From Astragalus membranaceus (lineage: Eukaryota; Streptophyta; Magnoliopsida; Fabales; Fabaceae), in the NCBI GenBank assembly GCA_039519185.1, contig CM076851.1:27838857-27902856 (forward strand): 64,000 nucleotides of DNA. The letters are read 5' to 3'. A model generated the notes under the pieces. It made no database searches. It had not been told where the DNA came from and saw nothing but the letters and a program-made list of their open reading frames with translations. Below, one piece after another: positions 9,864 through 22,131 of this stretch. The position numbers were made by a program, and so were the translations under genes. Numbering within the stretch: position 1 is the first letter of the stretch; each line of letters starts with the position of its first letter.

Positions 9864-11546
9864 GCTTTTCGTGACATGATTATACTCAAACAAAAATATT
9901 AATTTGAAATGTCATTCTTCAAAAATCGGTTGTATATGTTGTTGTAAAGACAATTTGAGAAATTAAAAAAATGAAACAATTAACCTGAAATCAATTCATT
10001 ATCATTACAATCAGAAATAGTTCAAAATTAAAATCAAACTGATAAGTAGGAAAATAATACTGCCAAAATTTTGGTAGTTTAAACAACAATCAGGTTACAC
10101 AATAATTGAATCAAACATGTATAGGAAGGGTTTCCCATATTTGTTCATCACCCATGCTTTCTTCATTCCCTAATATTAGATCCTTACATGTTCTGCACAT
10201 ATAAGAAACATCGGTCAATTAGAAATGACTAAGAAATAATTAAGGCATAAGAGGTCACTCCAAAGAAACATCTCTTAAAAAAATAAAGCATACCATAACA
10301 AACCCAATGAGGTGCATCAGTCATGAAGATCTAAAAAAATCCAAGTAGAGGAAGAACAAAAGACAATGAAGAAGCTATTAAGGATTATAGGAGCTATTAC
10401 TTGAAATTCTCAATGAGAATAATGATTTGAAATGTTAGTAAAGATGGGAACACAATCTTGAAATTGACAGCTGCAAAGCCACAAACTGTGCAATAAAAAC
10501 ACTCAATGCATGTTTTAATTAGTCCACAGCATTTATTAATAAGAAAATCTACTAAAGAAAGTCTACTAAAGAAGCTAAGCTAACTGCATATCAGAAATAC
10601 CATTGATAAAAAACATCAACAACATGGCCAGATAACTGAACAATGATACACTACATACCCGTGAGCTTCATTGATAGGTAAAGTTGAAAACCTCCCAGAG
10701 TGCCAGTCAAATGCTATTAGCCTTTAAAAACATAAACAAATATGAATTACAAATATCGATTAGGATTATGTATGTTGTCAAAGCTTTGAATCCATCAATC
10801 TCAATTATGCTTGCTATAAAAGACTTCAATAGCACTTTACAACATTAAGGAAAATGATATTGCTAGCTTGATGTCTTCTTTGATCATGTAGTTAGTTATA
10901 AGTAGAGTATGTACATGAATTTTCAATTTGCGGAGTTCAAAAATAAATATACTTATGTAACAATTTAACAGAAAATAAATGGGCATTTGACATATTCTTG
11001 TCACATAAAAGCCTCTAAGCTTAACATAAGTAAGTTATCACCATATGTGTAAGTTATGCAGAGTTCATACTTCATACCAACCAAACCTATAAGTGCAAAT
11101 TGATAACAGGGCTGCTAAACATGAAACATACAAACTTGCTGATGTGCAAGTAATCAAATTAAGTCAAAGCTAACTAACCATGTGAATCCTAAATTGAAGC
11201 ATGCATGTATTATCAAACAATGATAAAGAGTATGCTTATGTTTTTTGACCCAGTAGTGAGTTTTGTCCCGTCCATTAGCAAAAAGGTTGATCCCCGAAGT
11301 ACTTGTCAATTAGGAAACCAAATTGCAATACCTTAAACAATCAAGTTTTTGATTTTCTTTGCCATTCTAGAAACAAAATATGAAACAACCAAGCAGCTAA
11401 GTTTTTGCCCAATTTAAGTTTTATAGATTGATTTGCTATCTCCTAATATGAAATGTAATCCACCTTACTGGTATATATTATTATATTTTTTGGACAGCAT
11501 GGTATATCTTATGATCAAATATATGTCAAAACAAAGAAGTCAGGAT
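9864..11546. other. Intergenic or intronic DNA around possible exons
   Basis: Apart from the two candidate exons at 10111-10192 and 10659-10721 (minus), I see no gene. If those exons are real, 10193-10658 is an intron and upstream exons should lie at higher coordinates. I could not find any convincingly. Confidence 0.35.
10111..10721 (-). CDS. Two putative 3'-terminal exons of an unrecognised gene
   Basis: On the minus strand, 10721-10659 reads LIAFDWHSGRFSTLPINEAH between an acceptor (AAAG) and a GTATGT donor. 10192-10111 reads TCKDLILGNEESMGDEQIWE and runs to a TGA, preceded by a TGTGCAG acceptor. The splice phases agree (the codon GG|A joins them), and both segments have balanced, non-repetitive composition unlike the neighbouring AT-rich DNA. 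I do not recognise the family. Upstream exons are not found; they could lie beyond the CACTA element at 11933-17043, which would then sit in an intron. Chance is possible, since the exons are only 63 and 82 bp. Confidence 0.3.
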
Positions 11547-11766
11547 CAGTGGCGGACCCAGGACCCCGGGGTCAGGGGTGTCAAATTTTTTAAGGCCGGT
11601 GTCAAATGGGTGCAAAACTTAGTCTACTAGTACAATTTAAAATTTTCAGGGGGGTCAAAATTAAAATTTCAGAAGATTTAAGCTATTTATATAGGGTGTT
11701 TAGTGCAAAAAAAAAATTCCAGGGGGTTCAACTGAACCCCCTGGATGTAAGCCAGGTCCGCCACTG
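11547..11766. mobile_element. hAT-type MITE, 220 bp
   Basis: The ends CAGTGGCGGACC and GGTCCGCCACTG are inverted and flanked by a perfect 8-bp duplication GTCAGGAT (11539-11546 and 11767-11774). A related, 3'-truncated copy lies at 61770-61955. No protein is encoded. Confidence 0.92.
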
Positions 11767-12966
11767 GTCAGGATCCTAAACACATCACCTTATTTTTAAA
11801 GTACTAAGATGAACACACCATTCCACAAAGCAATATACTTGGAAAAGAGCTTGTTGATTCTCACTTGCCCAACTTTCCTAATCTTCCATAGATCTAGCAA
11901 AAAGTTTCCCAAATGCAAGAGAATCACAAAAGCACTAGTGGAAATTTGACATTAAAAAGCACCATTTAGCATCGATTGTTTGAACAACCGATGCTAAAGG
12001 TAGGCGCAGTGGCAATTTTGCAATTAAATGGAAGTTTTTAGTTTTCGCGCCTACATTTAGTATCGGTTGTTTAAACAACCGATGCTAAAAGTACTTGCGT
12101 CAGACATTTAGCATCAGTTGTTTAAACAACCTATGTTAAATGTGTGTCTCAGACACATTTAGCATCGGTTGTTTAAACACCCGATGCTAAAAGTTCCCTA
12201 TTTTTTTCCTGTTTTTCGATCGCATACACTATTACCCTAATTCTCTCGCGTTCTCATTGTATGAATCTCACACTCTCTCACAAAATAAGGTAGGAGACGA
12301 ATCCGTCGCCGCTCTCCTCCGCCACCTTGCTCATCTCTCCGTCGCCTTGCTCATCGGTACCTTGCGATCTTCTTTTCAGATGGTAGCTAGCTTTTGGAGT
12401 GGGTGTTGTTCGATGCCCTGCTTCTCTCAACTCTCTCACTATTGATCCTCTCCGTTACACACCAATATGTCCAGAAATCGAACAAAAACCTAAACCCCTC
12501 ATTCAGAAATCGTCCAAGCCCTAAACAGAAGATGATAACGATCTGTGTCTAACAACGAAATCGCAGAGAACACCAGGTAGTTCGCTTTGCAACTCTTCCT
12601 CTGATAATGTTCTTCAATATTTTTGCACTAGAAGTAATCTTCATCTGATTTTGGTTTAGTTTTGGTGTGTAACAGGTTTTGTTTTTCATTTTACACACAA
12701 GCTTTTGGTGAAATTGACCCAAACCCTAAACCCCTCTTCTTCAAAATGTGCAAACCCTAAAGAAGATATCAGAATCATCTGTTTATAGGTTAGTCTTCTT
12801 AGGGTTTCGTTTTTTATTTTTGTTTTAAATCCCTTTTAATGGCTGAATTGATAGGGAGGTTTACTTAGATAAAATTACTCTGACTGTAGGTAAACTCAAA
12901 GTTAACAATTATAGAAAACTAATAAGCATGGAATATAGATGTCTTATTTATTTTTCCCTTTTACAG

Positions 12967-13943
12967 ATTGTGTAACTCTGAAAGATATTGTTGAGGAGAT
13001 TGTAGGTGAAATCTTTGACGAAAATGACTTGAAGGTAAAACCAAGGAATACTTCCTATTCTGTTTGTTTCTTTCAATTTCATGTTTAAGTAACTAAATTA
13101 TTTATAAAAATTTATTTCTGTCTATATGCTTTGTCAGCAACGGGATTGTGACAAAGACGTACTATTAGCATTGGCTGTTCAATCTTTGTTGTATATCTTG
13201 CTCAGTTAATTTCGTTTTTGACAATTTTATTGTTCAGTGGCTTGGCTAGTCACGTTTTCGTAAAATTCATACTTTTTGGTCTTGGCACTCACTCCTTGAA
13301 CCAAAATTCTTGCTCTGCCCCTGAATGTTTGGTCTTGGTTGAGATTACTGCAGCTTGTTACTGCAACTCTTTGTTGCTATTACAGTGATTTACTTGTGGA
13401 TTTTAAATTACGTGACTTACTTTACATTCTTTATTGGGGATTTTACAGGAAGAGATTCAGAAAAAAAAACTGGCTGTACAGTAATGCAAGAGGAGGGTGT
13501 TTTTGATGTGGATGCAAACACATCAATTGATCAGCTCTCTGAAGATTTGAAAATCAAGATCCCTGAGGTAAATTACCCACAGTCAGGTTGTGTTTTCTTT
13601 TTTATAAATTTTAATTCAAGATCAAAATACATATTTGAGTATAGAGCTAAGAAATTCTATGTTATGAATACATGGATTGAGACAGCGAGGTCACATTGGA
13701 GTTATCTATCCATAGTACTCCGTAGAGATTTAGTTTGTTTCAAAATTGAAGTCCTCATAATACTCACTTTTCTTCTATTATTGTAGGGTCACCAATACGA
13801 GACAGTATCGGGCTTTTGTGTGAAAATTTGGTTACATCCATATGATTGGTAACCGGATCAATGTGGTTCTTGATAGGAAAAATGAAGATAGTGATGCGTC
13901 TAATACTGACCACCAGGATCAGAAAGAGACTTTCAACCTTCAG
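12967..13943 (+). pseudogene. Captured fragment: CBS/DUF21 (CorC-like) transporter-associated protein
   Basis: Three exon-like pieces bounded by AG and GT occur at 12967-13034 (DIVEEIVGEIFDEND), 13449-13567 (VFDVDANTSIDQLSEDLKIK) and 13787-13943 (GHQYETVSGF...). They match in order the end of the second CBS domain and the CorC/HlyC transporter-associated domain of plant CBS-domain/DUF21 proteins. A 9-A run in the second piece shifts the frame, and the third piece is also shifted after its first ten residues, so no protein can be made. Introns are retained, so capture was at the DNA level. The family match is from memory of these motifs. Confidence 0.65.
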
Positions 13944-14035
13944 GTAATCAATTTATTTTCTGCAGCTCTTCACCTATGGAAACGACTTTGATTTTTGATT
14001 CATGTTTCTTAATACATTTGCAAGGTTGATCAAAT

Positions 14036-14313
14036 AGAATGGAGTGCATCATTAATGTGTCTCGGCTTAATAATAGTATAACAATACGAGGACGCACTCA
14101 GCACATGGTTGATCCTTTGCTGTCAAATTTTAAAAGTCCTACTCAGTTGAGAATTTTTTTGTTGATTTTTTGTTACTTATACTTTTCGCTATTGATATTG
14201 AATCCTAGATTGGTGCTGAAGTTCTTGGGAAAGTTGATGGAGCCTTTGATTCAAGTTTGCTAATGACTGCATCTGTGAATGGAAGAATTTTCAGAGGAGT
14301 TTTATTTGCACCA
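14036..14313 (+). pseudogene. Captured fragment of an unidentified gene
   Basis: An exon-like piece at 14209-14313 lies between TCCTAG and a GTAAGC donor. It reads VLGKVDGAFDSSLLMTASVN then GRIFRGVLFAP, a coherent, conserved-looking stretch. The preceding 14036-14150 is also open (SRLNNSITIRGRTQHMVDPL). I cannot name the family. Its context inside a CACTA element with other captured exons suggests another host gene fragment. Confidence 0.4.
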
Positions 14314-14738
14314 GTAAGCTTTTCAACTTTGCTTGCATAATGTCACATTTTTGGTACTTATTGGAATCCAACAGAGCATGGCATCAGAATTTATGTCATA
14401 GTTGGCACAGTTAGTGGTCCTCTAGTTGTTGTCCTAATGGTGCTGGTAGTCATGAGAAGGGGATGGTTAGGAGGCAAGGACCCAGTTTAGAAAGGTATAG
14501 AATTTGCTACAATGCAAAATTCTTCATCGATGCAAAATTCTTGTTCTTCATGTTGAAATGAATTTAAGATATTGAGTGAATCATTTTTGTGTATTTATTT
14601 GGGTTGATAAATGATTAATGTTTATTTGGCAGGTATTACAATCTTGATGCTTACTAGAGGCATCAAATGGAAAAGGATGAGAAAAGGTATCAAGAAGGTC
14701 CAGGCAAAAGAACGAACTGCTTTGAATGATGAAGAACA

Positions 14739-14950
14739 GTGCATCAGTCTTCACTATAAATGTCTTCTCAAAATCTAGTACAGCAAGCACAGGCACCTCA
14801 GTCATGGCAGTTTTTAGTCTCTCAAATGCAGCTTGAGCTGTGTCATCCCATTGGAATTTATCCTTCTTCAACTGTTGGGTTAATGGCCAAGCATAGACTT
14901 TCCTTCTCTTCTAACCGCCTTACTATTCCCTCCACCCTGAAGTCACTACT
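14739..14950 (-). pseudogene. Ty3/gypsy reverse transcriptase-RNase H fragment
   Basis: The minus-strand translation contains WPLTQQLKKDKFQW, AAFERLKTAMTEVPVLAVLD and TFIVKTDAL. This is the linker between reverse transcriptase and RNase H that is diagnostic of Ty3/gypsy pol. It is opposite in orientation to the captured exons around it, and it is frame-shifted at its upstream end. It is a small inserted or copied scrap within the CACTA element. Confidence 0.7.
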
Positions 14951-14979
14951 GCCACGTGGCAGTAGCCTATTGATGATGT

Positions 14980-15850
14980 TACCGGCGACTTTCATGAGCT
15001 GACCAAAAGTCTGGCTGACAAAGTTACTGCAAATGTGGAGCAATACATTGAAGCAATGGAGAAGGTTGCTAATGCTGCTTTTGAAATAGCATGATATTGT
15101 GGGGCTTGGTTGATATTGTGTTCTAGTTTTTTGTTTTTAAACTATTTTTTAAAACAATGCTGAAAAATTGTTTTTCATCGTAACAATTTTATAAAGCAAT
15201 ACAGAAAAATCTAGAATGCACTTTTTCACTTCTAATCTGGTTATTTTCGGTCCGATAGCATTTCTTTTTTGCAAATCTGTAAAGGTTAAACTAAAGCAGG
15301 GATTGAGAAGTGCAATGAACATATCCAGCGACGGGAATGCATATCTGCAGGTAACTTTGGAATTGCTATATACTCTATATTTCTTCACCACCTAATATTC
15401 ATTTATTATATATTTTGATGTTAAATGGTTGTGCAACTTGCTTCTTAACTTTTTGTGCAATTAACTATATAGGAAGCTCAATTTTGGAAGCTTTACAAGC
15501 AAGATCAACCTCTCTGCTCCCTTGTTATCAAGACTGCAGCTGGGCTTGTATATATTCTAGCTTGTTTATTGGAACCTTTTATGCCATCTTTCACTCTTGA
15601 GGTAAAGTTCCTGTATTCTCGTGTTCCTCTTTCTTGGGTATTTTGTTTTACTTTTGGATACTTATTCCAATACATTTTGGTACTTCTCTGTTTTCCTGCA
15701 TTAAAGGTATTTAAGCAGCTCAATTTGTCCACGGAGATACATCTTTCACCTTGTGATGATAAAGAAGATCTTGATAGGGTAAGAAGACCCTGGGATATGC
15801 TAAGCTCCGGTCATAAAATTGGAACACCCAAACCATTGTTCAAAGAGCTG
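14980..15850 (+). pseudogene. Captured fragment: cytosolic methionyl-tRNA synthetase
   Basis: Four consecutive exon-like pieces match the anticodon-binding region of plant cytosolic methionine-tRNA ligase, the enzyme that charges tRNA-Met. About 14980-15067 reads ADKVTANVEQYIEAMEKV. 15285-15350 reads VKLKQGLRSAMNISSDGNAY. 15473-15601 reads EAQFWKLYKQDQPLCSLVIK through LLEPFMPSF. 15707-15850 reads DRVRRPWDMLSSGHKIGTPK through PLFKEL. The last three have AG/GT borders and exact codon counts (22, 43 and 48), with no stop or frameshift. The catalytic Rossmann domain (HIGH and KMSKS motifs) and the C-terminal tRNA-binding domain are absent, so it cannot be an active enzyme. Transcription could give a chimeric or antisense-like RNA. 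Confidence 0.8.
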
Positions 15851-17043
15851 GTATGTGGCCTGCATTTTGAAAACTAGTAAAAGGATTCAAGAGTCTTACT
15901 CTTCAAGCAGCTGCAGATTCGGTATGAGTTTTGCAACTTAACATTTCTTCTATGAAACTTTGATTGAATGTGTTCTATTATTTTTCCATTCACTATAAGG
16001 CTTCTATAAAACTTATTGGGTGTTTTCCATAATTCGTGAATGTAACTAATTATATCTTTTATTTTCTTTTTGTGGCAGATTGTCTTTGGGCTGAATGTAA
16101 AAATGACTGTGCAAGACCCTTCATACCCAGTAATTCATATCTATCTTTTTATTAGTTGCTTTGGCATTCATTTATTTTTCAATATGCCCAACACAGTGGT
16201 TTTGGTTTTGTTTCAATTGTCACATCTCATCGATTTACTGACTGGTATACTGACTGATTTCAGTTCATTTACTAGTTTTTAAGCTCTTTGATGTAGTAGA
16301 AGAAATAGTTGGATCAGTGAGTTGTATATTGATTGGCTGGTATACTGACCGAAAGAATTTTGTACTTGTTCACAGTTTACTGTTTGGAATTGTGCAAGAT
16401 TTTATATTTAGTTATTTGGGAAATGAATCAATGTAATTACCATAGTTCTTGAATATTATTCTCTTCTTGTATGAATTGATGTTGTAAGTGATGTTTGTGG
16501 GGCATGTATAAAAAGAAACTAGACATTTAGCATCACTTGTTTCAAACAAGCGATGCTAAATGTCTTTTTTTTATCAAGAAAATGACATTTAGCATCGGTT
16601 GTTTCAAACAACCGATGCTAAATGTCATTTTTTTTTATCAAAAATGACTTTTAGCATCGATTATTTGGAACAACCGATGCTAAATGTCACTTTCAAGACA
16701 TTTAGCATCGGTTGTTTGGAATAACTGACGTTAAATGTCACGTTCATGACATTTAGCATCGGTTGTTTCAAACACCCGATGCTAAATGTCATTTTTCAGG
16801 ACATTTAGCATCGGTTGTTTCAAATAACCGATGCTAAATGTCATTTTCAGACAGCAAAAACAGTGATGAAATGGACATTTAACATCGGTTATCTGAACAC
16901 CCGACGCTAAATGTGACATTTAGCGCCGGTTAAATAACCGATGCTAAATGTATGACATTTAGCATCGGGCGATTTAGCATCAGGCAATAACCGACGCTAA
17001 ATATTCAATTTAACCAACGCTAGATGTCTTTTTTTCACTAGTG

Positions 17044-20000
17044 AAGTAAACAAAAACGAAATCGAGTTTCAGTGTAGACATTTACTGAGTTGGTCCATGA
17101 AAGCTTTAAATAATTTTCTTCATTTACTGAAAATGACACAATTGCATATTATACATGTGCTTTATCCAACACAAAAAGCATATTAAATCAGAAATTTATA
17201 TTAAGTATCTAGAAAGATTGTAAACTGGTTTGAATGTCCTTTATCCAACAATTGTTCAATTCCTCTTACTAACTGGTTGGGAGCAAGTTAGTCTATGTAG
17301 TTGGAAAGCTCCAATGAAAAAGGGTTTCATTTGGCCATAAGAGTCACCCAATAAATAGATTGAAAATTCCATGTTCTTAAAGATAAACAGTTTGCATTGC
17401 ATATATTAATACCACTCCAAAATAAACCAAACCAATGACTTGTTAATTTATTACCACTCCAAAATAAACCAAACCAATGACTTGTTAATTTATTACCAGA
17501 GTGAATAAACTTGTACACCCTCAGCAATATCAACTTGTAGATAAACATAGTCTGAATACCAGTCATGTGCTTTTTATAATATTAATCAATCATTAATCAT
17601 TATTAACTAAGTTAACACCTTTTCCTACTTGACTATATATCAAGTTGTAGATAAACACTGCATGTGGTGTATAAACAATTTAGAAAGAAAATGGACATGG
17701 TTCCTTAATAGGAGAAGTTCTTAACAAAAAGTACCACAAAACACCAACAAAGATGACCTTTTCAAGTACACCAACAAACTGAAATCTGGTCTCAAAACAA
17801 AAGACAATATTTAGAAACTCAGATGATGTATGATGCCAGGTATCGCCGCCAGGATCTCCTTGAGACTTCCCTATCCATAATGGCTCTATCAACACCGATC
17901 ATAATAGCTAGAAACTCATTCTCATTGCCATAAACAATATTTTCTGAAAAAATAACACCTATCCATAGGATCAAAACACTTGCTGAATGAATTATGTAAA
18001 AATCCGGCGATCCCTCACATGAATTAAGACATGCGGATACCAATAAATCAACTATATAACATCAGAAGAGCAAGTTTAAATAATGTAAGATACCAATAAA
18101 TAATACAATATAACATTTCAAGTAATATAACCCCCCTCCAAAAGAATACCAATCGGTTTAACATAGGATCTCTTGGATAGTACCCTTTAGACATTTCCCC
18201 TATAGCTTGCAATCAGTTATCAGCTTCCTGAAGCAAAAAACAACTTCAAAGCAAATATCCAAAATCATTGTTCATTTACATTCAGTGTTATTAAACTTCA
18301 TCTTAAAAGTTAAGAAACTCAAGATTCCCTGGAAAAAATAACCACATAAACATTATTATTGTTTCATTTTCATGATCCTCAGAGATTGAATGAACATGTG
18401 TTGGTCTCAAAAATCACGTCTGTAAGTAGTCAATTATGAAATTTCTCAAGTTCTTCATCTATTTGTAATTTTTTGGAGTTATTTAAAACTAACACTGGAA
18501 TTAGAAATTCCCACAACAAACCCAGAAGCACCACTAATGAGCAAAAAAAAAGATAAAGTCAGACAACAAAAATGGTTTCCAAACTGTTTTCAGGTGAGAA
18601 TGACAACAAAAATGGCAAGTTGGAATGAAAATCAATTAGAAAAATGACTGAAAAGGAAATCAATTGAAAGTTCACCATACCCTCTAATTTTTAATTTGAT
18701 GCAACTAAATCTATCCACCAAAGTACTGCTCATAAGCCAATTATATAGTTTAGTGAAATTACATAACATCTTTACATCCATAACATCAGTGAAGGATCTG
18801 ATCGAATCATTGTGAGCAATAGGCAGGCATCAAATTGAACCTAAAAGGTCCATAGTGCATTTTTCTAAAAAAAGTGTGTGACCATCTGTGCAATTAAGTC
18901 GAAGTTAACAAAAAAGGTAAAATAAACATGTGAAGTTAGTCTCTAATGTCTATTTAATGCATCAATATTTACGAAAGCATGAAAATCATTTAACTTCGCA
19001 TCAGGATACCAAGGCTACTAATTTCTGAATAAAATGTAGTCATGTAGTAATGGAAGCAAAATCAAAGATGAGGTGACTTGGTTTCGATCAATATGCCTAC
19101 AAATCCCATCAATTTAGGAAACATCAAATTAAACATCAGAAAGGCAACTATCTTTGAGTTTGTTAAGTCTTAAACATATTATTTTACCATGTTTATCTAC
19201 TATTCAACAATTATACATGGTTGGTTTCACTTAGCTCTAGACACAGTAGTTCCAAAACTCAACTGTGCAACATCTTGAGTTTTAATTTCAAATTGTCTTA
19301 AAAACTAAAATACAGTCAGTGACCTAATAATAGGCATATCAATATTAATGTTGAACGTTCAAAAAAATTAAATAAAAAGGTGGCTAGAGCAAGTGCCAAA
19401 GTTACCTGAAATCAGAATCCAAAATCTAAATACTCACAAATATTCCAACCAAAATGTACTTAACATTATACCAAGGCCTCATTACAAAAATGTCGCCTCT
19501 GAGGATACAAATATTTTTCTTCTTGGACAAATATTTCAATCATTATTCTATAAGACAGCTTGGGTTCAATCATTGTTGAGCCACAAATTGCACCTTGGGT
19601 ATAATCTCTATGAAAAAATTTAACAAATCATAACCATGCCTCAATTAGCTTCCCAAAAATAGCAAAAAAATAATTTACAAAAATAATTTACAAAATAGGA
19701 AGAGATGGTAAATTTAAATTTAAATTTAAACGAGATAGGAAGAGAGGAAAAAAATAAATGAATTAGATGTAAATGACTTGTTTTCCCTCAAAAAATCTAG
19801 GTGTCAAATTGGTATTTTCAGTTGTGGTTTAATTGATTAAATAGACTATGTGGAACTCCTAACCTTCTGGATGACATTTATAAGCATTGTCCCCATCACT
19901 TAATAAATTTTGATTCGTCAAAAACACTAAAATGTCAATGAAATTGGAGACGAAAATATATCACTGGAAAAATGAAACAAAATTTTGCATATTGTAAACA

Positions 20001-20360
20001 GTACTTAGAGGTGGAATTTTTTCCTTCAAGTAATTATGTCTGAGTTAAATCATCTCTAATTGGTCTAATTAAAATTGAAAAATTATGATTTTATTTAGAG
20101 ACAAAAATGTTAGAATAGTTATATGAGTTCACTTCCGAGTTCTAGGTTGTCAGATAAATAAAAAATGCTAATGAATGATCCGTAATATTTATGAAATAAT
20201 CAATCCTCATCTAAACAATAATGATATTGTAGGTGTGGTAAATGCAGAAAAACCTCAAGGTCATGCACAACCAATAGAAGGTGTAAAGGAGATTTTATCT
20301 GAAGACCTGATCAATCTAAGCATCCTTAAATCCATTTTTCCACTACATGCCCCACGTTAC
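17044..20360. other. AT-rich intergenic or intronic DNA
   Basis: I find no convincing gene in these 3.3 kb. The open frames at 17680-18043 (minus), 19393-19623 and 20175-20363 are short, unsupported by recognisable domains, and not called. A 42-bp tandem duplication lies at 17411-17494. Confidence 0.4.
17411..17494. repeat. 42-bp tandem duplication
   Basis: Two identical head-to-tail copies of a 42-bp unit starting ACCACTCCAAAATAAACC occur, at 17411-17452 and 17453-17494. Confidence 0.95.
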
Positions 20361-22131
20361 TAAGGTTTTTTTTTAGATAAGCAATGTTTCATTGAACGGA
20401 ACACAAGGCGTGCCCAACCTTTTACAATGGAAAGGGGGAGGGCCTCCTCAAAACCTCTCTGAGCGAAAACCCATTGGGAAAAAGACTCAAGGAGGAAAAA
20501 GAGTACCTCGCACGAAGAAACGTACAACAGTGGGACTTGCAACCTAACCCACTGCTTCTCCCCCAACTATGAAATTCGCAATAAAAAGCATTACATGATT
20601 GGATTACAACATTGAATAACAGCCCATCAGGAAATTGTACCAATCCGCCCAAGTCGCCGTGCAATTCCTCCCTCGCCTTGCCTTAAACCAACTCCATGTC
20701 GTGTCCTTGATTCCATCTAATATACCCGGAATAGAAACCACCTCCCCATTGAAAATTACCTTATTTCGAGCCATCCATAGTTTCCAAATAACCGCCATCC
20801 ATATAAGGTGTTTGACTCCTCTTTGTCTCTTTCCCTTCACTATATTTCCAAATTCCACAAAATGAGTGACAATGTTACCCGTATCACCTATCGAGCTTCC
20901 AATCCAAGCAAAAACACTCCTCCATATAGCTTTAGCAATTCCACAATCCAAAAACAAGTGGTCCACCGTTTCTTCGTCCCAAAAACATAAAACACAACTC
21001 AAATCATTTTGCGATTGAATTATGCCTCTTCTATGCAACGCACCCCTTGTAGCAATACGCTTCAAGATGACTCTCCACGAAAAAATTTGAACTTTGGATG
21101 GCACATGATTTTTCCAAATCTTCTTGCAAGCAGTAGAGATCTCGGCCTGCACTGTACCTGCTGTTCTTGCAGGAAAAAAACGACAGCAGAGCGTAACACT
21201 TCTTCACCGTAAACCCAGCCATCGAATCCGAAAGCCATATCCAAGTATCCTGTCGCTGTAACAAAGAAACAGTGCATAACAGCTGCTGTAAGGCAGCAAC
21301 CGATGCTGTCAAAGCTGCGTTTTGCAGCAGCAAAACAGCGCTCCATTCCCATGACCAGCGCCATCCTTCTTCCGTCCACTGCCCAAACTCCTCAACTGTA
21401 GCCTCCTTTGACCTGCAATCATTATATATATCCGGAAATAAATCTGCCAATCTTTCCCTCCCAATCCAAACATCCTTCCAAAACCTCACCAAATTACCTT
21501 TGCCTATTTTAATTTTTACCAATTCTCCAAACCAATCTTCTTGAAAGCTAATGTCCTCACCAAGTAAACACAAATCCCTCCACCATAAAGATTTCTTCTC
21601 CCACCCTCTTCTACTCACGGAAATATCGGGCCATCTCCCTCTTAAGCCATACTTTTCCACCAATACCACCTTCCAAATGGGGTTATTTTCCTCAACCAAA
21701 ATTCTCCATCTCCACTTTGTTAGTAAAGCCACGTTAAACACTTCTAAATTTTTCACCCCCAAACCCCCCTTTTCTTTAGGTAGGAAAATAATTTCCCATC
21801 TCACCCAAGCCAATTTCTTATTCTCCTCATCACCTCCCCAAAGGAATATTCTTTGAATCTTCGTAATCTCTGTAATTACCTTCTTTGGAGCTTTGTAAAA
21901 TGAAAAGAAGTACAAAGGAAGTGATGCAAGGACCGAATTAATAAGTGTAACACGTCCTCCAATAGATAACTGCCTACTTTTCCAATTATTTAACCTTGCC
22001 TTAATTGAATCTATTATGGGTTGCCATGTACTCGCTCTTCTCGGATTCGCACCAACCGGAATCCCAACGCTACTAAGGTAATATGGTAAACATTTATCAC
22101 CTAAGAAATGACTGGCAAGTTCACACAACAA
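20361..22131 (-). mobile_element. 5'-truncated LINE (L1-type) with RT end and zf-RVT domain
   Basis: The minus strand encodes the C-terminal part of a plant LINE polyprotein. 22131-21031 carries the end of reverse transcriptase (GIPVGANPRRASTWQPIID, NNWKSRQLSIGGRVTLINSV, WGGDEENKKLAWVRW). 21152-20604 carries the zinc-binding zf-RVT region (KIWKNHVPSKVQIFSWR, C-x2-C then DHLFLDCG). The two parts are in different frames, so at least one frameshift separates them. A 3' untranslated tail ends TTGCTTATCTAAAAAAAAA, the poly-A end, at about 20361. A stop lies directly upstream of 22131, and the endonuclease and most of RT are missing. No clear TSD was found. Confidence 0.85.

Larger units (their letters stand above)
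11933..17043. mobile_element. Gene-capturing CACTA element (5.1 kb, TSD AAG)
   Basis: The element starts CACTAGTGGAAA and ends TTTTTTTCACTAGTG, flanked by the 3-bp duplication AAG (11930-11932 and 17044-17046) typical of CACTA (En/Spm) transposons. Both ends carry arrays of an inverted motif, ACATTTAGCATCGGTTGTTT followed by its reverse complement: about 4 at the left (11960-12195) and about 10 at the right (16525-17030). These should bind the TnpA-like protein. There is no transposase gene, so it depends on another element. The interior is a series of exon-like pieces of unrelated host genes with their introns, described separately. Confidence 0.88.

Noticed and set aside
17680..18043. Overlapping minus-strand frames resembling part of an RNase H-like domain
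   Set aside because: Only a vague resemblance (ENEFLAIMIGVDRAI) with no catalytic pattern; not called.
20361..22085. Possible LINE TSD: TACTAAGGT occurs beside the poly-A end and at about 22072
   Set aside because: LINE coding continues past 22085 to about 22131, so the match is inside the element and is likely chance.
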